From Candidatus Caenarcanales bacterium (GTDB lineage: Bacteria > Cyanobacteriota > Vampirovibrionia > Caenarcaniphilales > Caenarcanaceae), in the NCBI GenBank assembly GCA_030065015.1, contig JASJDU010000026.1:1-63228 (forward strand): 63,228 bases of DNA, in the 5' to 3' direction. The notes under the pieces are model-generated. The model was not told where the DNA came from. It did not search any database and saw only the letters and a program-made list of their open reading frames with translations. Within the stretch, counting starts at the first letter, position 1. The number at the start of each line of letters is the position of its first letter. Below, piece by piece: positions 8,200 through 18,090 of the stretch. Made by a program: the position numbers and the translations under genes.

Positions 8200-10911
8200 T
8201 CAACTTACGTTCTCAACCAATTTATGTTCTTCAAAATGAGAAAAGAACAAATTATAGTAATATCCCTGTTGTTGAACCAAGTCATTAAAGTTGCCCTGCT
8301 CAACTATTTCCCCTTCATTCAATACTAAGATTTTGTCAGCCTTTTCATGAGTATAAATTGAGTCTGTAACAAGAATACAAGTTCTGTTCTTAAAGTTGTT
8401 AAAAATATAATCTGTAAAGTATTTTCGTTGAGAATGATTCATAGAATCAATAACACCATCAATAACTAAAATACTCGGATCTTGAAGAAAAGTTCTAGAA
8501 AGTGAAATTAGAGATGTCAATTCATTTGGCAAATTACTCCCCAACGGTTCTAAATGTGTATCTAAGCCTTTGGGCATTTTCACAATAAACTTGTCTAATT
8601 TGCTCGCATTAACAACATCAATAATTTCTCGCATACTAGCGGATGATCTAGCCAACGCAATGTTCTCTCTTATTGAACCTCCAAAAATAGTTGGCTTTTG
8701 AACCGCTACTCCAATGCTAGAACGTAAACAATTTAAATCGATATCCGCAATATTGTAGCCATCCAGCAAAACTGAACCACTTTTTTGAATGTATAAGCGT
8801 TGTAGAAGCCTTATTAAGGTCGATTTTCCAGCACCACTTTTACCGACAATTACTACCTTTTCACTAGGATTTATTCGGAAGTTAAGGTTTCTAAGAACAT
8901 CCTTTGATTTTGGGTCGTATTTCATTGACAAATTAATCGCTTCAATTTTGCCTTTGAATGCTGGCAATCTTATTCCATCTTCTATTGCATCCAATTCATC
9001 TTTTTCTCGGTATAAACCTTGCAGCTTTTGAATTGAAATTAAAGCTTGCTGAAAGCCAATAATTGCAGTGGATAAACGTTGAAAATTACCGATAACAATT
9101 CTACTCATCATGTTTATGGCCATATAAACACCAAAACTAATTTCACCGGCGAGTACAAACTGGGCGCCAAAAAATAGTATTGCAAGAGAACTAGTATTGC
9201 TGATCCAGCCAACTAGGTTTCCTTCACTGAATTTATTTATTCTCAACCCAAAAGCTTTAGACGAAGACTCATCTATTTTTTTTATTATCTTTTTACGGAC
9301 AATATCCGAAGCATTTAAAGCTTTTATAGTTTCAATACCGTTCAAAGATTCGGTTAATCTCATATGAGATACACGCCAATCTCCAGCAAACATGGCTTCT
9401 TTTGTTTTACTACTTTTTGCCATATTAAAAATAACCGATGATATTGCAACAACCGCAACTAAACAAACTAAAGAGAGTTGAACATTCAAAGCAAATAATA
9501 TGACCAAAACTATCAAAGACGTAATACTATCCAAAGAGTTTATAAAAACTAATGAGGCAATACCTTGATTTATTTTGGGAATTTCATTGAAGCCTTCACC
9601 ATATAGTTTAATTACACTTTTATTAATTTTTGATAGTGGAAGATGGAATAGTCTCTCTAAGAAAAGATCAATGCAAGCTTTATCCATTATTTCAACCTGA
9701 AAAGTCAAAATATAAGAACGTACTGCTTTAACAATTAAGTCAAATACGCTCAAAATAACCATTCCAAAAGCAATTACATACAAAGCTGATAGATTTTGAT
9801 GTCCAAAAACTTTGTCAAAAATCACCAAATAGAAAAACGGCATTCCTAATGAAAAAAACTGCACCAGCAATGCTGAAATCAGCATTTGACCAGAAAGTAA
9901 CCAATTACTGCAAAAGATATTGAAATACCAGCTGTAACTATAAGGTTCATTATCAGAAACCTTTTGATCTTCTAATAATTTTTTTACGGATAATACGGGA
10001 AATTTATTATCAGAGTCAACATTCAAAGGAATAAACCTAACGCCCAATCCCTGAGACTGGTCTATCAATGTGTTACCAGCTCTTTCAGTCACCCACCTTA
10101 AGTTTTTTTCTTCATCTTCTATTAAAAGTGGGTAATCTTCGTTGAGAAGTTCTTTCCAATTTAAAAGCTTTTTTTCTAGCTTAAGTCCGTTGTTTCCATC
10201 TAATAAAGTAAAAATGGAATCGAGACTCAAATTTTCCTGCTCGTTCTCTTCAAAATTCAAGCCTATATATTTGTAAAATTTTTCAAGTCCGGCATAATTT
10301 CTATCATTGGAAGATACAGAAGAGTTGTTTAAGTTGTTTTTCCCGGAAGCAGTTTTCTTAATTTCTAATGAATTAATAGCAGAGGAATTAAATTCATTCG
10401 TTAAGTAGTGATTTTGTGAGTTAGAAGCGGGTGTAATTGAATTAACTTTAGATACTTGATAATCCTCGTTTATAACTACTTCAGACTCGTTTAAGCTCTC
10501 ACCGATACTTTGATCTTCATTAGTAATTTTTCCAATTGCTTTATAAGACCTTTCAAGACCGGAATTGATAAGTTCGTTATTCAAAAGCAAAGATCGATCA
10601 ATTGAAATAAATTCAGTATCCTCTGATGAACTAACCAAATCCAAAGATTTATCATTCAATATCAAATCGTCAAAAACAGCACACTCTTTAAAAACATCAA
10701 TAGTTTTTTCGTTTATTGGATCTGATTTATCAATTAATCTAGCTTTACCACTTTTTAAAATCAAAATATGGTTTTTATTATTGTTCGTAAATTGGCTATA
10801 CCTAGAACCTAAACCAAATTTATAGCTGAGAACCTGCTCATTTAAACTAAAAATCTTTTCTTCTAAAAATTGACAATCAAACTTTTCTTTTAAGAAATCT
10901 GAAGGTTTCAT
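8200..10911 (-). CDS. Type I secretion ABC transporter with N-terminal sensor-like region and degenerate ATPase
   Basis: This is an inner-membrane exporter subunit of about 903 aa (start ATG 10909-10911; a TTG at 10926 is the alternative). By eye the order is: a cyclic-nucleotide-binding-like beta region at residues about 25-125 (HILILKSGKARLI); an Asn/Ser-rich linker; a C39-peptidase-like domain at about 215-330 without a catalytic Cys, as in HlyB; six membrane spans at about 340-640; and an ATPase from about 665. Walker A (GKSGAGKST) and the Q-loop (VQKPTIF) are intact. The LSGGQ signature reads LPNEL, the Walker B catalytic Glu is Gly (ILVIDG), the D-loop SALD reads DSMN, and the H-loop His is Asp (VTDSIYT). 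Hydrolysis may be lost or need a partner. First gene of the secretion operon. Confidence 0.9.
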   Translation of the reverse strand: MKPSDFLKEKFDCQFLEEKIFSLNEQVLSYKFGLGSRYSQFTNNNKNHILILKSGKARLIDKSDPINEKTIDVFKECAVFDDLILNDKSLDLVSSSEDTEFISIDRSLLLNNELINSGLERSYKAIGKITNEDQSIGESLNESEVVINEDYQVSKVNSITPASNSQNHYLTNEFNSSAINSLEIKKTASGKNNLNNSSVSSNDRNYAGLEKFYKYIGLNFEENEQENLSLDSIFTLLDGNNGLKLEKKLLNWKELLNEDYPLLIEDEEKNLRWVTERAGNTLIDQSQGLGVRFIPLNVDSDNKFPVLSVKKLLEDQKVSDNEPYSYSWYFNIFCSNWLLSGQMLISALLVQFFSLGMPFFYLVIFDKVFGHQNLSALYVIAFGMVILSVFDLIVKAVRSYILTFQVEIMDKACIDLFLERLFHLPLSKINKSVIKLYGEGFNEIPKINQGIASLVFINSLDSITSLIVLVILFALNVQLSLVCLVAVVAISSVIFNMAKSSKTKEAMFAGDWRVSHMRLTESLNGIETIKALNASDIVRKKIIKKIDESSSKAFGLRINKFSEGNLVGWISNTSSLAILFFGAQFVLAGEISFGVYMAINMMSRIVIGNFQRLSTAIIGFQQALISIQKLQGLYREKDELDAIEDGIRLPAFKGKIEAINLSMKYDPKSKDVLRNLNFRINPSEKVVIVGKSGAGKSTLIRLLQRLYIQKSGSVLLDGYNIADIDLNCLRSSIGVAVQKPTIFGGSIRENIALARSSASMREIIDVVNASKLDKFIVKMPKGLDTHLEPLGSNLPNELTSLISLSRTFLQDPSILVIDGVIDSMNHSQRKYFTDYIFNNFKNRTCILVTDSIYTHEKADKILVLNEGEIVEQGNFNDLVQQQGYYYNLFFSHFEEHKLVENVS

Positions 10912-11084
10912 AATTAATATTTTCAAGAAATCATTAACGATTTAAGCCCAAGAAGATTAAATCAAAATTATCTAAACTTTAAATTAATTCTTATTAAGAT
11001 ATAAATTAATTGTAACAAATATATCAATACAATCAACATGTCTACTTAAAAAAATTTAAGGTAATAGTCAGTAAAACTCTATTT

Positions 11085-12053
11085 TTGATAAGAATAGTTT
11101 GTTTCATTTGCATCATTTCATTTTCTCAGCCAATGGAAATTTCCACTATTCAAAAATACATAAGAAATGCAAATTATCAAAGTGCATTGGCTGAAATTAC
11201 AGTTCAAAGAAGAGGCCTTACACTTCAAAAAAGAGATAGTGGTGGATTAACCTATCATAAAAACCAAGTGGAAATTACAACTTTAGACTTAAACTGTTAT
11301 GAATTAATGGCCTATATTGGAAAAGTACTTAATTCAGTTGATGCGAAAGTCAAAAATCTTTTTGCTCAAAAAGCCTTCAAAATTTTAAATTCTTTAAAAG
11401 ATATAAGGGAGAAAACAATAAAAGAAACAAGTGAGTTAATTCAAAAGCTACCTCTTGAAAGTATTGAAGGTCTGACACCTGAAGAATATATTAATTTAAT
11501 TATCTCATTAACTAAAGAACCAACTAAAGCAGATACATTTGTAAAACAAAGAAAGCATCAAAGTTACAGCTTTATTCAATTTTTAGAAAATGATGGAATT
11601 AAGGAGTTCTTCACAAATAACAATGAATGGGATCAAATAAAAAATGAAGAAAGAATCTTAAATCTCTTGTCAATAGCACTTATTCTGCCCAACAATTCGG
11701 AAGAAAGTTCATACAATATTGGGTCTTCTATCGGTAAACTTTTTGAAGTATTCTGTATAAGGTCTTCTTGGGGAGACTCTTTTGAAATAATTTTTCAAGG
11801 AAGCTCAGAGCCACTAAAGGGTCCTATAGAAAAGTATCTCAGAAGACTCTTACAAAATTTGAAAAATTTTGAATGGCAAACGTATGGTGATAATTTACCA
11901 ATGTATACTTCTGGACTCATAAAAAATGAGTTATTTAGAATACCAACAATCTTAGAGTCATTTAATGAATATTATGATGCACTTCCCGACTTGAAAAGAA
12001 ATATATTTTCCTACTATATAAAGCTTCAAGAAGATAAAACTACCTATAAATAG
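11085..12053 (+). CDS. Hypothetical, probably exported protein
   Basis: The family is not recognised. The open frame starts at a TTG (11085-11087). Its first 16 residues (MIRIVCFICIISFSQP) are short and hydrophobic like a minimal signal peptide. The next Met is residue 17 (11133). The remaining roughly 300 residues are helical and charged without recognised motifs. It is divergent from the type I secretion operon, with about 160 AT-rich bases between them, and convergent with the parvulin gene (4 bases between stop codons). Being flanked by secretion genes and an isomerase makes a role in that export system possible, but nothing in the sequence proves it. Confidence 0.6.
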   Translation: MIRIVCFICIISFSQPMEISTIQKYIRNANYQSALAEITVQRRGLTLQKRDSGGLTYHKNQVEITTLDLNCYELMAYIGKVLNSVDAKVKNLFAQKAFKILNSLKDIREKTIKETSELIQKLPLESIEGLTPEEYINLIISLTKEPTKADTFVKQRKHQSYSFIQFLENDGIKEFFTNNNEWDQIKNEERILNLLSIALILPNNSEESSYNIGSSIGKLFEVFCIRSSWGDSFEIIFQGSSEPLKGPIEKYLRRLLQNLKNFEWQTYGDNLPMYTSGLIKNELFRIPTILESFNEYYDALPDLKRNIFSYYIKLQEDKTTYK

Positions 12054-12057
12054 TTTA

Positions 12058-12819
12058 TTAAGAAACTAGCTTAATCTTTGCTAAATCAATTTGATTATTT
12101 AACCATTGATTGAATAACCTAGTTTTAATTTGATTTTCTGTTTGTTTATTTAATTTAGCTCTTTCTAACTTCACCAGTTGAATAATTACGAATAAGTTTT
12201 CAGTTAAAGCAAATGGTTCTGTAATTTCACCTTCTTTTAGACTGCTTAATTTACTTCTCAGCTCGGGGTTTAAAGCTGACAGTGCTCTGGGCTGAACGAT
12301 ACCACCATTTTTCGCTTCGGGCCCAACGGAATATTTTTTAGCAAGTTCTGCGAAATCTTCCTTGTCGTCACGTATTTTTAAATGAATCTCTTTTGCAGTA
12401 TCTTCGTTCTCTAGTCTAATGATTCTAAAAAGAACCTTATCAAGCTGAGGTTTCATTTTTAGGAAAGTATCATTAATGGATTCTTGATTTACCGTTTTCT
12501 CTCTAAGTTTATTGACTTTATCTTGGTATTTAAGTTGATCTAAGAGTAGGTCTTTGGCAATTTTGGTCTTTTCATGAAATTTACTAATATCTTCTTCTTT
12601 TTCTAATTTTGCATTTTTGTAAAAGGTTTCTAATAAACTGCCTTCGTTTTCTTTAGAATTAATCTGATTTAAATCTATTTGGCTGAAGTTCTGTTGCAAT
12701 ATGTGCCTAATTGCAATCTCTCTAACTATTGACTGCTTTCCTGCTTCGTCTTCAATTCCATTAAAAGCCTCATCTAAGGATATAGTCTTATCGAATATAC
12801 TAAGTTTAGATTTCTTCAT
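12058..12819 (-). CDS. PpiC-type (parvulin) peptidyl-prolyl cis-trans isomerase
   Basis: It catalyses cis/trans isomerisation of Xaa-Pro bonds and probably assists folding of client proteins. The parvulin domain lies around residues 130-230, with the hallmark segments FAELAKKYSVGPEAKNGG, ALNPELRSKLSSLKEGEIT and EPFALTENLFVIIQL. A helical SurA/PrsA-like N-terminal region precedes it. No signal peptide is visible, so it may be cytoplasmic, unlike SurA/PrsA. The ATG at 12817-12819 with AAGG just upstream is preferred over a TTG at 12837. It lies next to, but not in, the type I secretion operon. A role in keeping secretion substrates unfolded is an inference. Confidence 0.85.
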   Translation of the reverse strand: MKKSKLSIFDKTISLDEAFNGIEDEAGKQSIVREIAIRHILQQNFSQIDLNQINSKENEGSLLETFYKNAKLEKEEDISKFHEKTKIAKDLLLDQLKYQDKVNKLREKTVNQESINDTFLKMKPQLDKVLFRIIRLENEDTAKEIHLKIRDDKEDFAELAKKYSVGPEAKNGGIVQPRALSALNPELRSKLSSLKEGEITEPFALTENLFVIIQLVKLERAKLNKQTENQIKTRLFNQWLNNQIDLAKIKLVS

Positions 12820-12900
12820 TACCTTAATTTTTAGCAACTGACAAACATTAAGTTTAGCTTAATTAGAATTCTTTATTCCTGAATTTCTATTCTCGAAAAA

Positions 12901-14100
12901 CTAAACAAAAGAAGTGGATTTTGTATTTGTGAATTCGTTGTCAAAATCAAACCATTTCAATACAGAGGAGGCTACATCAGCAAAAGATTCTCTAGTACCA
13001 ATTGATAAACTCTCACTTACTTTTTCTTCGAAAGAAGGTGAAAAAGCCAATATCGGCACATATTCTCTAGTATGATCGGTCCCCTCTAAAGTTGGATCAC
13101 AACCATGATCAGCAGTAAGGATTAACAAATCGTCATTCTTGAGCAGATCAATCCACTTTCCTATTTCAGCATCAATTTTCTCTAAAGCTTCACCAAATCC
13201 AACGGCATTGTTTCTATGACCGAAGTGAGAATCTGTTTCAACAAGGTTTGCAAAAATAAATTGATCTTTAGAAGGATTAGTTTTGATTATTTCTTCAATA
13301 TTTTGCATACACACTTCATTACTTTTACCTTCACAAACTTTATCTATTCCAACACCACAAAAAATATCGTTAATTTTGCCAATTGAAATAGTTTCACAAT
13401 TATTCTTTGAAAGAAAACTAAGTATCGTCTCTCCTCTAGGTTCAATTGCATAGTCATGTCTTTTCTCAGAAAGTCGATAGAAAGAACCTGGCTCTCCAGC
13501 AAAAGGTCTAGCAATCACTCTACTAACTTCATGCTTTCCTCTAAGCATTTCTCTTGCAATTTCACACCATTCATAGAGCTTTTCGACAGAAACCTTTTCA
13601 GAATGAGTAGCAATTTGGAAAACGCTATCAGCTGATGTATAAACTATTGGCCAGCCTGTTTCAAGATGCTTGTCACCCAATCTGTCAATTACCTCTGTTC
13701 CGGAAGCTGGTTCATTACACAGAACTCCACCACATTTAGTTTTGTTTACAAATTCGTTAATAATTCCAGAAGGAAAACCATTTGGGTAAATAGGAAAAGG
13801 TTGTTCAACTACTAATCCAGCCATTTCCCAGTGTCCAGTAGTAGTATCTTTACCATAAGACTTCTCTGCGGCTTTACCCCAGAGAGCCAATGGCTTTTCA
13901 ACCCTACTCACTCCTTTTATTTCATCAATATTTCCAAGACCTAACTTTTGTAAATTTGGCAAATTCAGGCCATTACAATGCTCAGCAACATGTTTTAGAG
14001 TATTGGCTCCCTTAGGATCATCAAACCTTTCCCAATCGGGCATTGCACCAATACCACAAGCATCTAGAACTACTAGAAATACCCTTTTAAATCCGCTCAT
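12901..14100 (-). CDS. deoB: Phosphopentomutase
   Basis: DeoB interconverts (deoxy)ribose 1-phosphate and 5-phosphate in nucleoside catabolism and salvage. The 399-aa length is normal. The alkaline-phosphatase-superfamily start VFLVVLDACGIGAMPD carries the first metal ligand. GKDTTTGHWEMAGL contains the phosphorylated Thr region. NLVETDSHFGHRN and LLILTADHGCDPTLEGTDHTREYVP supply the remaining metal-binding Asp/His residues. Key residues appear intact. It is preceded 30 bases upstream by the 439-aa membrane protein gene on the same strand, and an operon is possible. No other deo gene is seen here. Confidence 0.96.
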   Translation of the reverse strand: MSGFKRVFLVVLDACGIGAMPDWERFDDPKGANTLKHVAEHCNGLNLPNLQKLGLGNIDEIKGVSRVEKPLALWGKAAEKSYGKDTTTGHWEMAGLVVEQPFPIYPNGFPSGIINEFVNKTKCGGVLCNEPASGTEVIDRLGDKHLETGWPIVYTSADSVFQIATHSEKVSVEKLYEWCEIAREMLRGKHEVSRVIARPFAGEPGSFYRLSEKRHDYAIEPRGETILSFLSKNNCETISIGKINDIFCGVGIDKVCEGKSNEVCMQNIEEIIKTNPSKDQFIFANLVETDSHFGHRNNAVGFGEALEKIDAEIGKWIDLLKNDDLLILTADHGCDPTLEGTDHTREYVPILAFSPSFEEKVSESLSIGTRESFADVASSVLKWFDFDNEFTNTKSTSFV

Positions 14101-14130
14101 TTATATCTACTTAACTTAATTATCTCTTTT

Positions 14131-15450
14131 TTAAATTCTACTAATATTTGTATCAAACACAAAGTTATTTTGTGTTCTTAATTCATCTTCTTTTCTTTCA
14201 CCACCTTCCTTTTTAATCGCTGCTTTTGTGCTTAAAACATTAATTGTTGTAACCATTAAACCTAAGAGAAATGCTGAAACTCCGATCCCAATTCTAAAAT
14301 TAGTTCTGGCAAGTTTTTCTGCAATTTCTTTCACAGAAGAACTTAATTGTTTTTGCTGAATCTCTTTGACTATTTTGTGCAAGGGTTTTGCTGTTTTAAA
14401 TCCGGCAAAACCCTCTTGTGTCAATTGAATTCCTTGTAGTTTATTTTTATGTTTTTTCTCAAAATAATTTGCTGCAATACCACCAAAAAGGTCATCTCCA
14501 ATATAAAAAAGAAAATCGAAAGTAAGCATCTTTAATAAGCTGTCTCTCATTTCATTTATGCTTCTTATAAAAAAGAAAATTGCACCAAGGTTATAGTTGA
14601 AAATAGTTTGAAACATCAGAAGCCATTTACTCATATAAATTCCCTCATGGTACTCAATGGCAGGAGTTAACTTTTTCAAATTGCCAAATAAGCCTTTACC
14701 AATAGGCGAAGTACTTTTGAGGGTTAAGCCACACAACAAAGCAATGGACAAATTCCCAAGCAAACCTACAACTGTTGCTAGCTTATGTCTTAAAGATTCA
14801 CTACTTTTCAGCTCTTCGGCCTTTGCTTTTGAATACTCCTCGGTAGCATAAGTAAACTCCCCGGAATAACCTTCTTTTCCGGAAGCTTTCTCAGTCCACC
14901 AATTACGAAATCTAAGAAAAGTTTGAGTACATAACCATAAAAACAAGTAATCCAAAACCATAATGAACATTTTCCCTTTGAAGATTGAATTGGCTAAGGA
15001 CCGTAGTTTTTTTCTAGAACCTTTAAAACCTAAGCTGTCAGATAAATTTTTAAGGTTATTTTCTTTCTTCAAAAAGCCTTTATCCAAATGAGCAAAGGGA
15101 GTTTCAATTGGCTTATTATTTGTAATTTTATACTTACTCTTCAAATACTTTGTTATTTCAGGGACAATTAGTTTTTTCTGTAAAACTGTTGGCAACAAAA
15201 ACCCCACAATTAACCAAAAAGCAGTTGCCATAACACTTTCTACAATGTAATAACCGCTTCTACCCAGAGTTAAACTCATAAGTGCTGCAGCAATATCTTC
15301 ACCAATTTCAATTCCAGCTCTGGATAGAGTTGGATTTCCAGCAATAATTGTTTCTAAATCTTCATGAGACTCTAGATCTCTTTTTATTGCAGATTTTATT
15401 GAACTGTTGAGTTGTAAAGTTATTGGTTGAATCTGCAACTCAAACACCAA
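14131..15450 (-). CDS. Hypothetical polytopic membrane protein
   Basis: The family is not recognised. The 439-aa protein has roughly six to seven hydrophobic segments, for example ESVMATAFWLIVGFLLPTVL near 75, MFIMVLDYLFLWLCTQTFL near 165, VVGLLGNLSIALLCGLTL near 230 and IGIGVSAFLLGLMVTTINVL near 395. Long basic, charged loops separate them, notably Lys/Glu-rich loops at about 105-155 and 190-225. It ends 30 bases upstream of deoB on the same strand. Its architecture, with a charged loop after the second or third span and a Tyr-His-Glu segment before late spans, loosely resembles the membrane protein at 24143-25207. A distant paralogous relationship is possible but unproven. Confidence 0.65.
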   Translation of the reverse strand: MVFELQIQPITLQLNSSIKSAIKRDLESHEDLETIIAGNPTLSRAGIEIGEDIAAALMSLTLGRSGYYIVESVMATAFWLIVGFLLPTVLQKKLIVPEITKYLKSKYKITNNKPIETPFAHLDKGFLKKENNLKNLSDSLGFKGSRKKLRSLANSIFKGKMFIMVLDYLFLWLCTQTFLRFRNWWTEKASGKEGYSGEFTYATEEYSKAKAEELKSSESLRHKLATVVGLLGNLSIALLCGLTLKSTSPIGKGLFGNLKKLTPAIEYHEGIYMSKWLLMFQTIFNYNLGAIFFFIRSINEMRDSLLKMLTFDFLFYIGDDLFGGIAANYFEKKHKNKLQGIQLTQEGFAGFKTAKPLHKIVKEIQQKQLSSSVKEIAEKLARTNFRIGIGVSAFLLGLMVTTINVLSTKAAIKKEGGERKEDELRTQNNFVFDTNISRI

Positions 15451-15641
15451 TAAATATCTGGGATGATTTTCAAAAATTAATGAATTATTAATTTAAAGTA
15501 ATTAAGTACAACATTTCATCTGATTAGAGTTGGTAAAAAGATAAACATATAAATAAAAGACTTAATTATTAAGAAGCATCGTTCAATTTCGCTTCAATAG
15601 AGAAGATTATTTGAAATTTTAATATGTGATTTAAAATAATC

Positions 15642-15713
<72 letters not shown>

Positions 15714-15828
15714 ATTAATTTCAAAGTAATGAAACAATGACTAAAATAATGGATTAAAATTCTAGGACAAAATCCTATTTTTTGAAAGAGCGCTTAAAGA
15801 GTGATTCATTAAGAATTGGAACTTTATA

Positions 15829-15891
15829 TCACCCTAAAAAAGCTACCAAGGCCATAAAGAAAATAATAAAGTAAAGGTTAATTGTATACAT
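15829..15891 (-). CDS. Possible 20-aa hydrophobic micropeptide
   Basis: This is a tiny reverse-strand frame from ATG (15889-15891) to TGA, encoding MYTINLYFIIFFMALVAFLG, almost entirely a single membrane span. No Shine-Dalgarno site is visible, as for most genes here. It lies in the otherwise gene-free 445-base stretch between tRNA-Cys and aspS. Small one-span subunits of respiratory or photosynthetic complexes look like this, but in AT-rich DNA a chance hydrophobic frame is also likely. Elsewhere in this stretch I see only a weak hairpin at 15763-15777 followed by six T residues. Confidence 0.25.
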   Translation of the reverse strand: MYTINLYFIIFFMALVAFLG

Positions 15892-16158
15892 TACAAAAAT
15901 TAAGTATGGTCCATTCAAGACTTTCATTCCACGTTATACGTAAGCAAAAAACTAAAATAATTATTAATTTGCAAGTGCACTTCTTCTCTAGAAAAGAACA
16001 TACAAAACTTTAGTCCAGATTAAACTACAAATTACACATAAAACCGTCAAATATATATTTGTGCAAGTAAAGAGAAACATTTATTTATACGGGTCAAATT
16101 GCTAAGCTTTAATATTTGTAATATCCCCGGTTTTCAATATTTTTAGGTACTTAATTGA

Positions 16159-17943
16159 ATGAACTACAGAACTCACTTTTGTGGAACTTTATCACAAGCT
16201 GATGAAGGTATTAATATCACTTTAGCCGGTTGGGTCGATGTTAGAAGAGATCTAGGAGGCCTCATCTTTATTGAATTGAGAGATCATACAGGTAAAGTGC
16301 AATTAGTTTCAGACCCTCAGGTAAACCCTGAAGTACATAAGACGTTTGAGAATTTAAGGCCAGAATACGTAGTTCAAGTCAAAGGCAAAATCAGAACGAG
16401 ACCGGATGGAACAGAGAATAGAGACCTGCGTTCAGGAGCGGTTGAATTATGTCCCGAAGAAGTGGACATTTTAAACACATCAAAACCACTACCACTTCCA
16501 ATTGAAGATTTTGAACAAACAGATGAGAGTTTTAAGCTTAAACATAGATTTTTAGATTTGAGACGCGAAGAAATGCAAAAGAGAATTCGCGCTAGAAACA
16601 GTATCACGTGTGCAATTAGAGATTTCTTAGCCAAAGAAGACTTTTTAGAAATTGAAACTCCAATACTCACTCGTTCAACACCTGAAGGTGCAAGAGATTA
16701 TCTTGTTCCAAGCAGAGTTCAATCAGGAAAATTCTTCGCTTTACCACAAAGCCCTCAACTTTTTAAGCAATTATTAATGGCTTCAGGTTTTGAGAAGTAT
16801 TATCAAATAGCAAGATGTTTTAGGGATGAAGATTTAAGAGCAGATAGACAGCCTGAGTTCACTCAAGTTGATATTGAAATGTCATTTGCAGAAGTTGATT
16901 CAGTTATATCTGTAGCTGAAGGGCTTTTAAAATGTGCTTTTGAATCTGTTGATAAATCAATCAGCTTTCCAATTCCTAGAATTTCTCACAAGGAAGCTAT
17001 TTCAAAATATGGTTCTGACAAACCAGATCTGCGCTTTGGCCTAGAATTAATTGACTTTAGCGAGTTAATGTCCAATTCTGGTTTTGAGTCCTTTGCTAAA
17101 GTAGTAAAAGCTGGCGGTATTGTTAAAGGTATTTGTGTTCCAAAAACAGCGGACTGGTCTAGAAAAGAGTTTGACGATTTAAGAAATCTTACAATAAGCG
17201 AATACGGCGCAAAAGGCTTAGCCTGGATAAGTTACAGAGAAGGTGATGATGAACTTGGAACATCTCCAATATCCAAGTTCTTTTCAGCTGATGAGCTTAA
17301 ATTGATAAAAGAACTAGCTGGCGCAAAAGCCGGAAGCACGGTTTTCTTCATAGCTGATAAAGATGAATTGGTCCACGATGTCTTGGGAAGGTTAAGACTT
17401 CACTTAGGACATAAACTCAACCTAATTAACGAAGCTTTAGACAAACTAGTTTGGGTTATTGACTGGCCTCTTCTAGAAAAAGATCCTGAAAGTGGAGAAA
17501 TACACTTTGCTAATCATCCATTCACCTCTGTGAATCCCGCTGATGAACACTTACTGAGCGTTGAACCAGAAATGGCAAGGGCATTAGCATATGACATAGT
17601 TTATAACGGAGTAGAGCTTGGGGGAGGAAGTATTCGTAATCACACTGAAGCATCTCAAAGAAAAGCACTATCTTTACTTGGTATGACAGATGAAGAAATG
17701 GATGATCAATTTGGCTTCCTTCTTCAAGCTCTATCCATGGGTGCACCACCGCACGGAGGAATAGCTCTGGGACTAGATAGACTGGTAATGATGCTCACTG
17801 GTGCTAATTCATTAAGACAAGTGATTGCTTTTCCAAAGGTTCAATCAGCGTCCTGTCTATTAACTGCAGCACCATCCGAAGTTAACGATAAACAATTAGA
17901 AGAATTATCTTTAAAAGTTAAACACAGTTCTAAAACAAAATAA
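16159..17943 (+). CDS. aspS: Aspartyl-tRNA synthetase
   Basis: It charges tRNA-Asp (and possibly tRNA-Asn, if non-discriminating) with aspartate. The 594-aa length is typical of the bacterial type. The N-terminal OB-fold anticodon-binding domain is at about 1-110 (GWVDVRRDLGGLIFIELRD). Class II motif 1 lies around 150. Motif 2 is FRDEDLRADRQPEFTQVDIE near 220. The bacterial insertion (GAD) domain spans about 290-420. Motif 3 is GIALGLDRLVMMLTG near 550. The ATG at 16159 starts MNYRTHFCGTLS, the normal N-terminus. It is preceded by a long AT-rich leader without a clear Shine-Dalgarno site. Whether it is discriminating cannot be told here, and no gatCAB genes are in view. Confidence 0.97.
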   Translation: MNYRTHFCGTLSQADEGINITLAGWVDVRRDLGGLIFIELRDHTGKVQLVSDPQVNPEVHKTFENLRPEYVVQVKGKIRTRPDGTENRDLRSGAVELCPEEVDILNTSKPLPLPIEDFEQTDESFKLKHRFLDLRREEMQKRIRARNSITCAIRDFLAKEDFLEIETPILTRSTPEGARDYLVPSRVQSGKFFALPQSPQLFKQLLMASGFEKYYQIARCFRDEDLRADRQPEFTQVDIEMSFAEVDSVISVAEGLLKCAFESVDKSISFPIPRISHKEAISKYGSDKPDLRFGLELIDFSELMSNSGFESFAKVVKAGGIVKGICVPKTADWSRKEFDDLRNLTISEYGAKGLAWISYREGDDELGTSPISKFFSADELKLIKELAGAKAGSTVFFIADKDELVHDVLGRLRLHLGHKLNLINEALDKLVWVIDWPLLEKDPESGEIHFANHPFTSVNPADEHLLSVEPEMARALAYDIVYNGVELGGGSIRNHTEASQRKALSLLGMTDEEMDDQFGFLLQALSMGAPPHGGIALGLDRLVMMLTGANSLRQVIAFPKVQSASCLLTAAPSEVNDKQLEELSLKVKHSSKTK

Positions 17944-18090
17944 AATCATTTAACCTCTCAATAATTTTAGTGATTGGATTACTTGATGTGGATTTCAAAT
18001 AAACCAAAGCATTATAGATGATTACTTGCGGTTATCTGAGGTATTCATTGAAGAAATGAAGATTTAGAAATACATTCGTCAATATTCATT

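Noticed and set aside
15763-15783. Hairpin TAGGA-CAAAA-TCCTA followed by six T, terminator-like on the plus strand
   Set aside because: The stem is only 5 bp and no plus-strand gene precedes it, so there is nothing for it to terminate.
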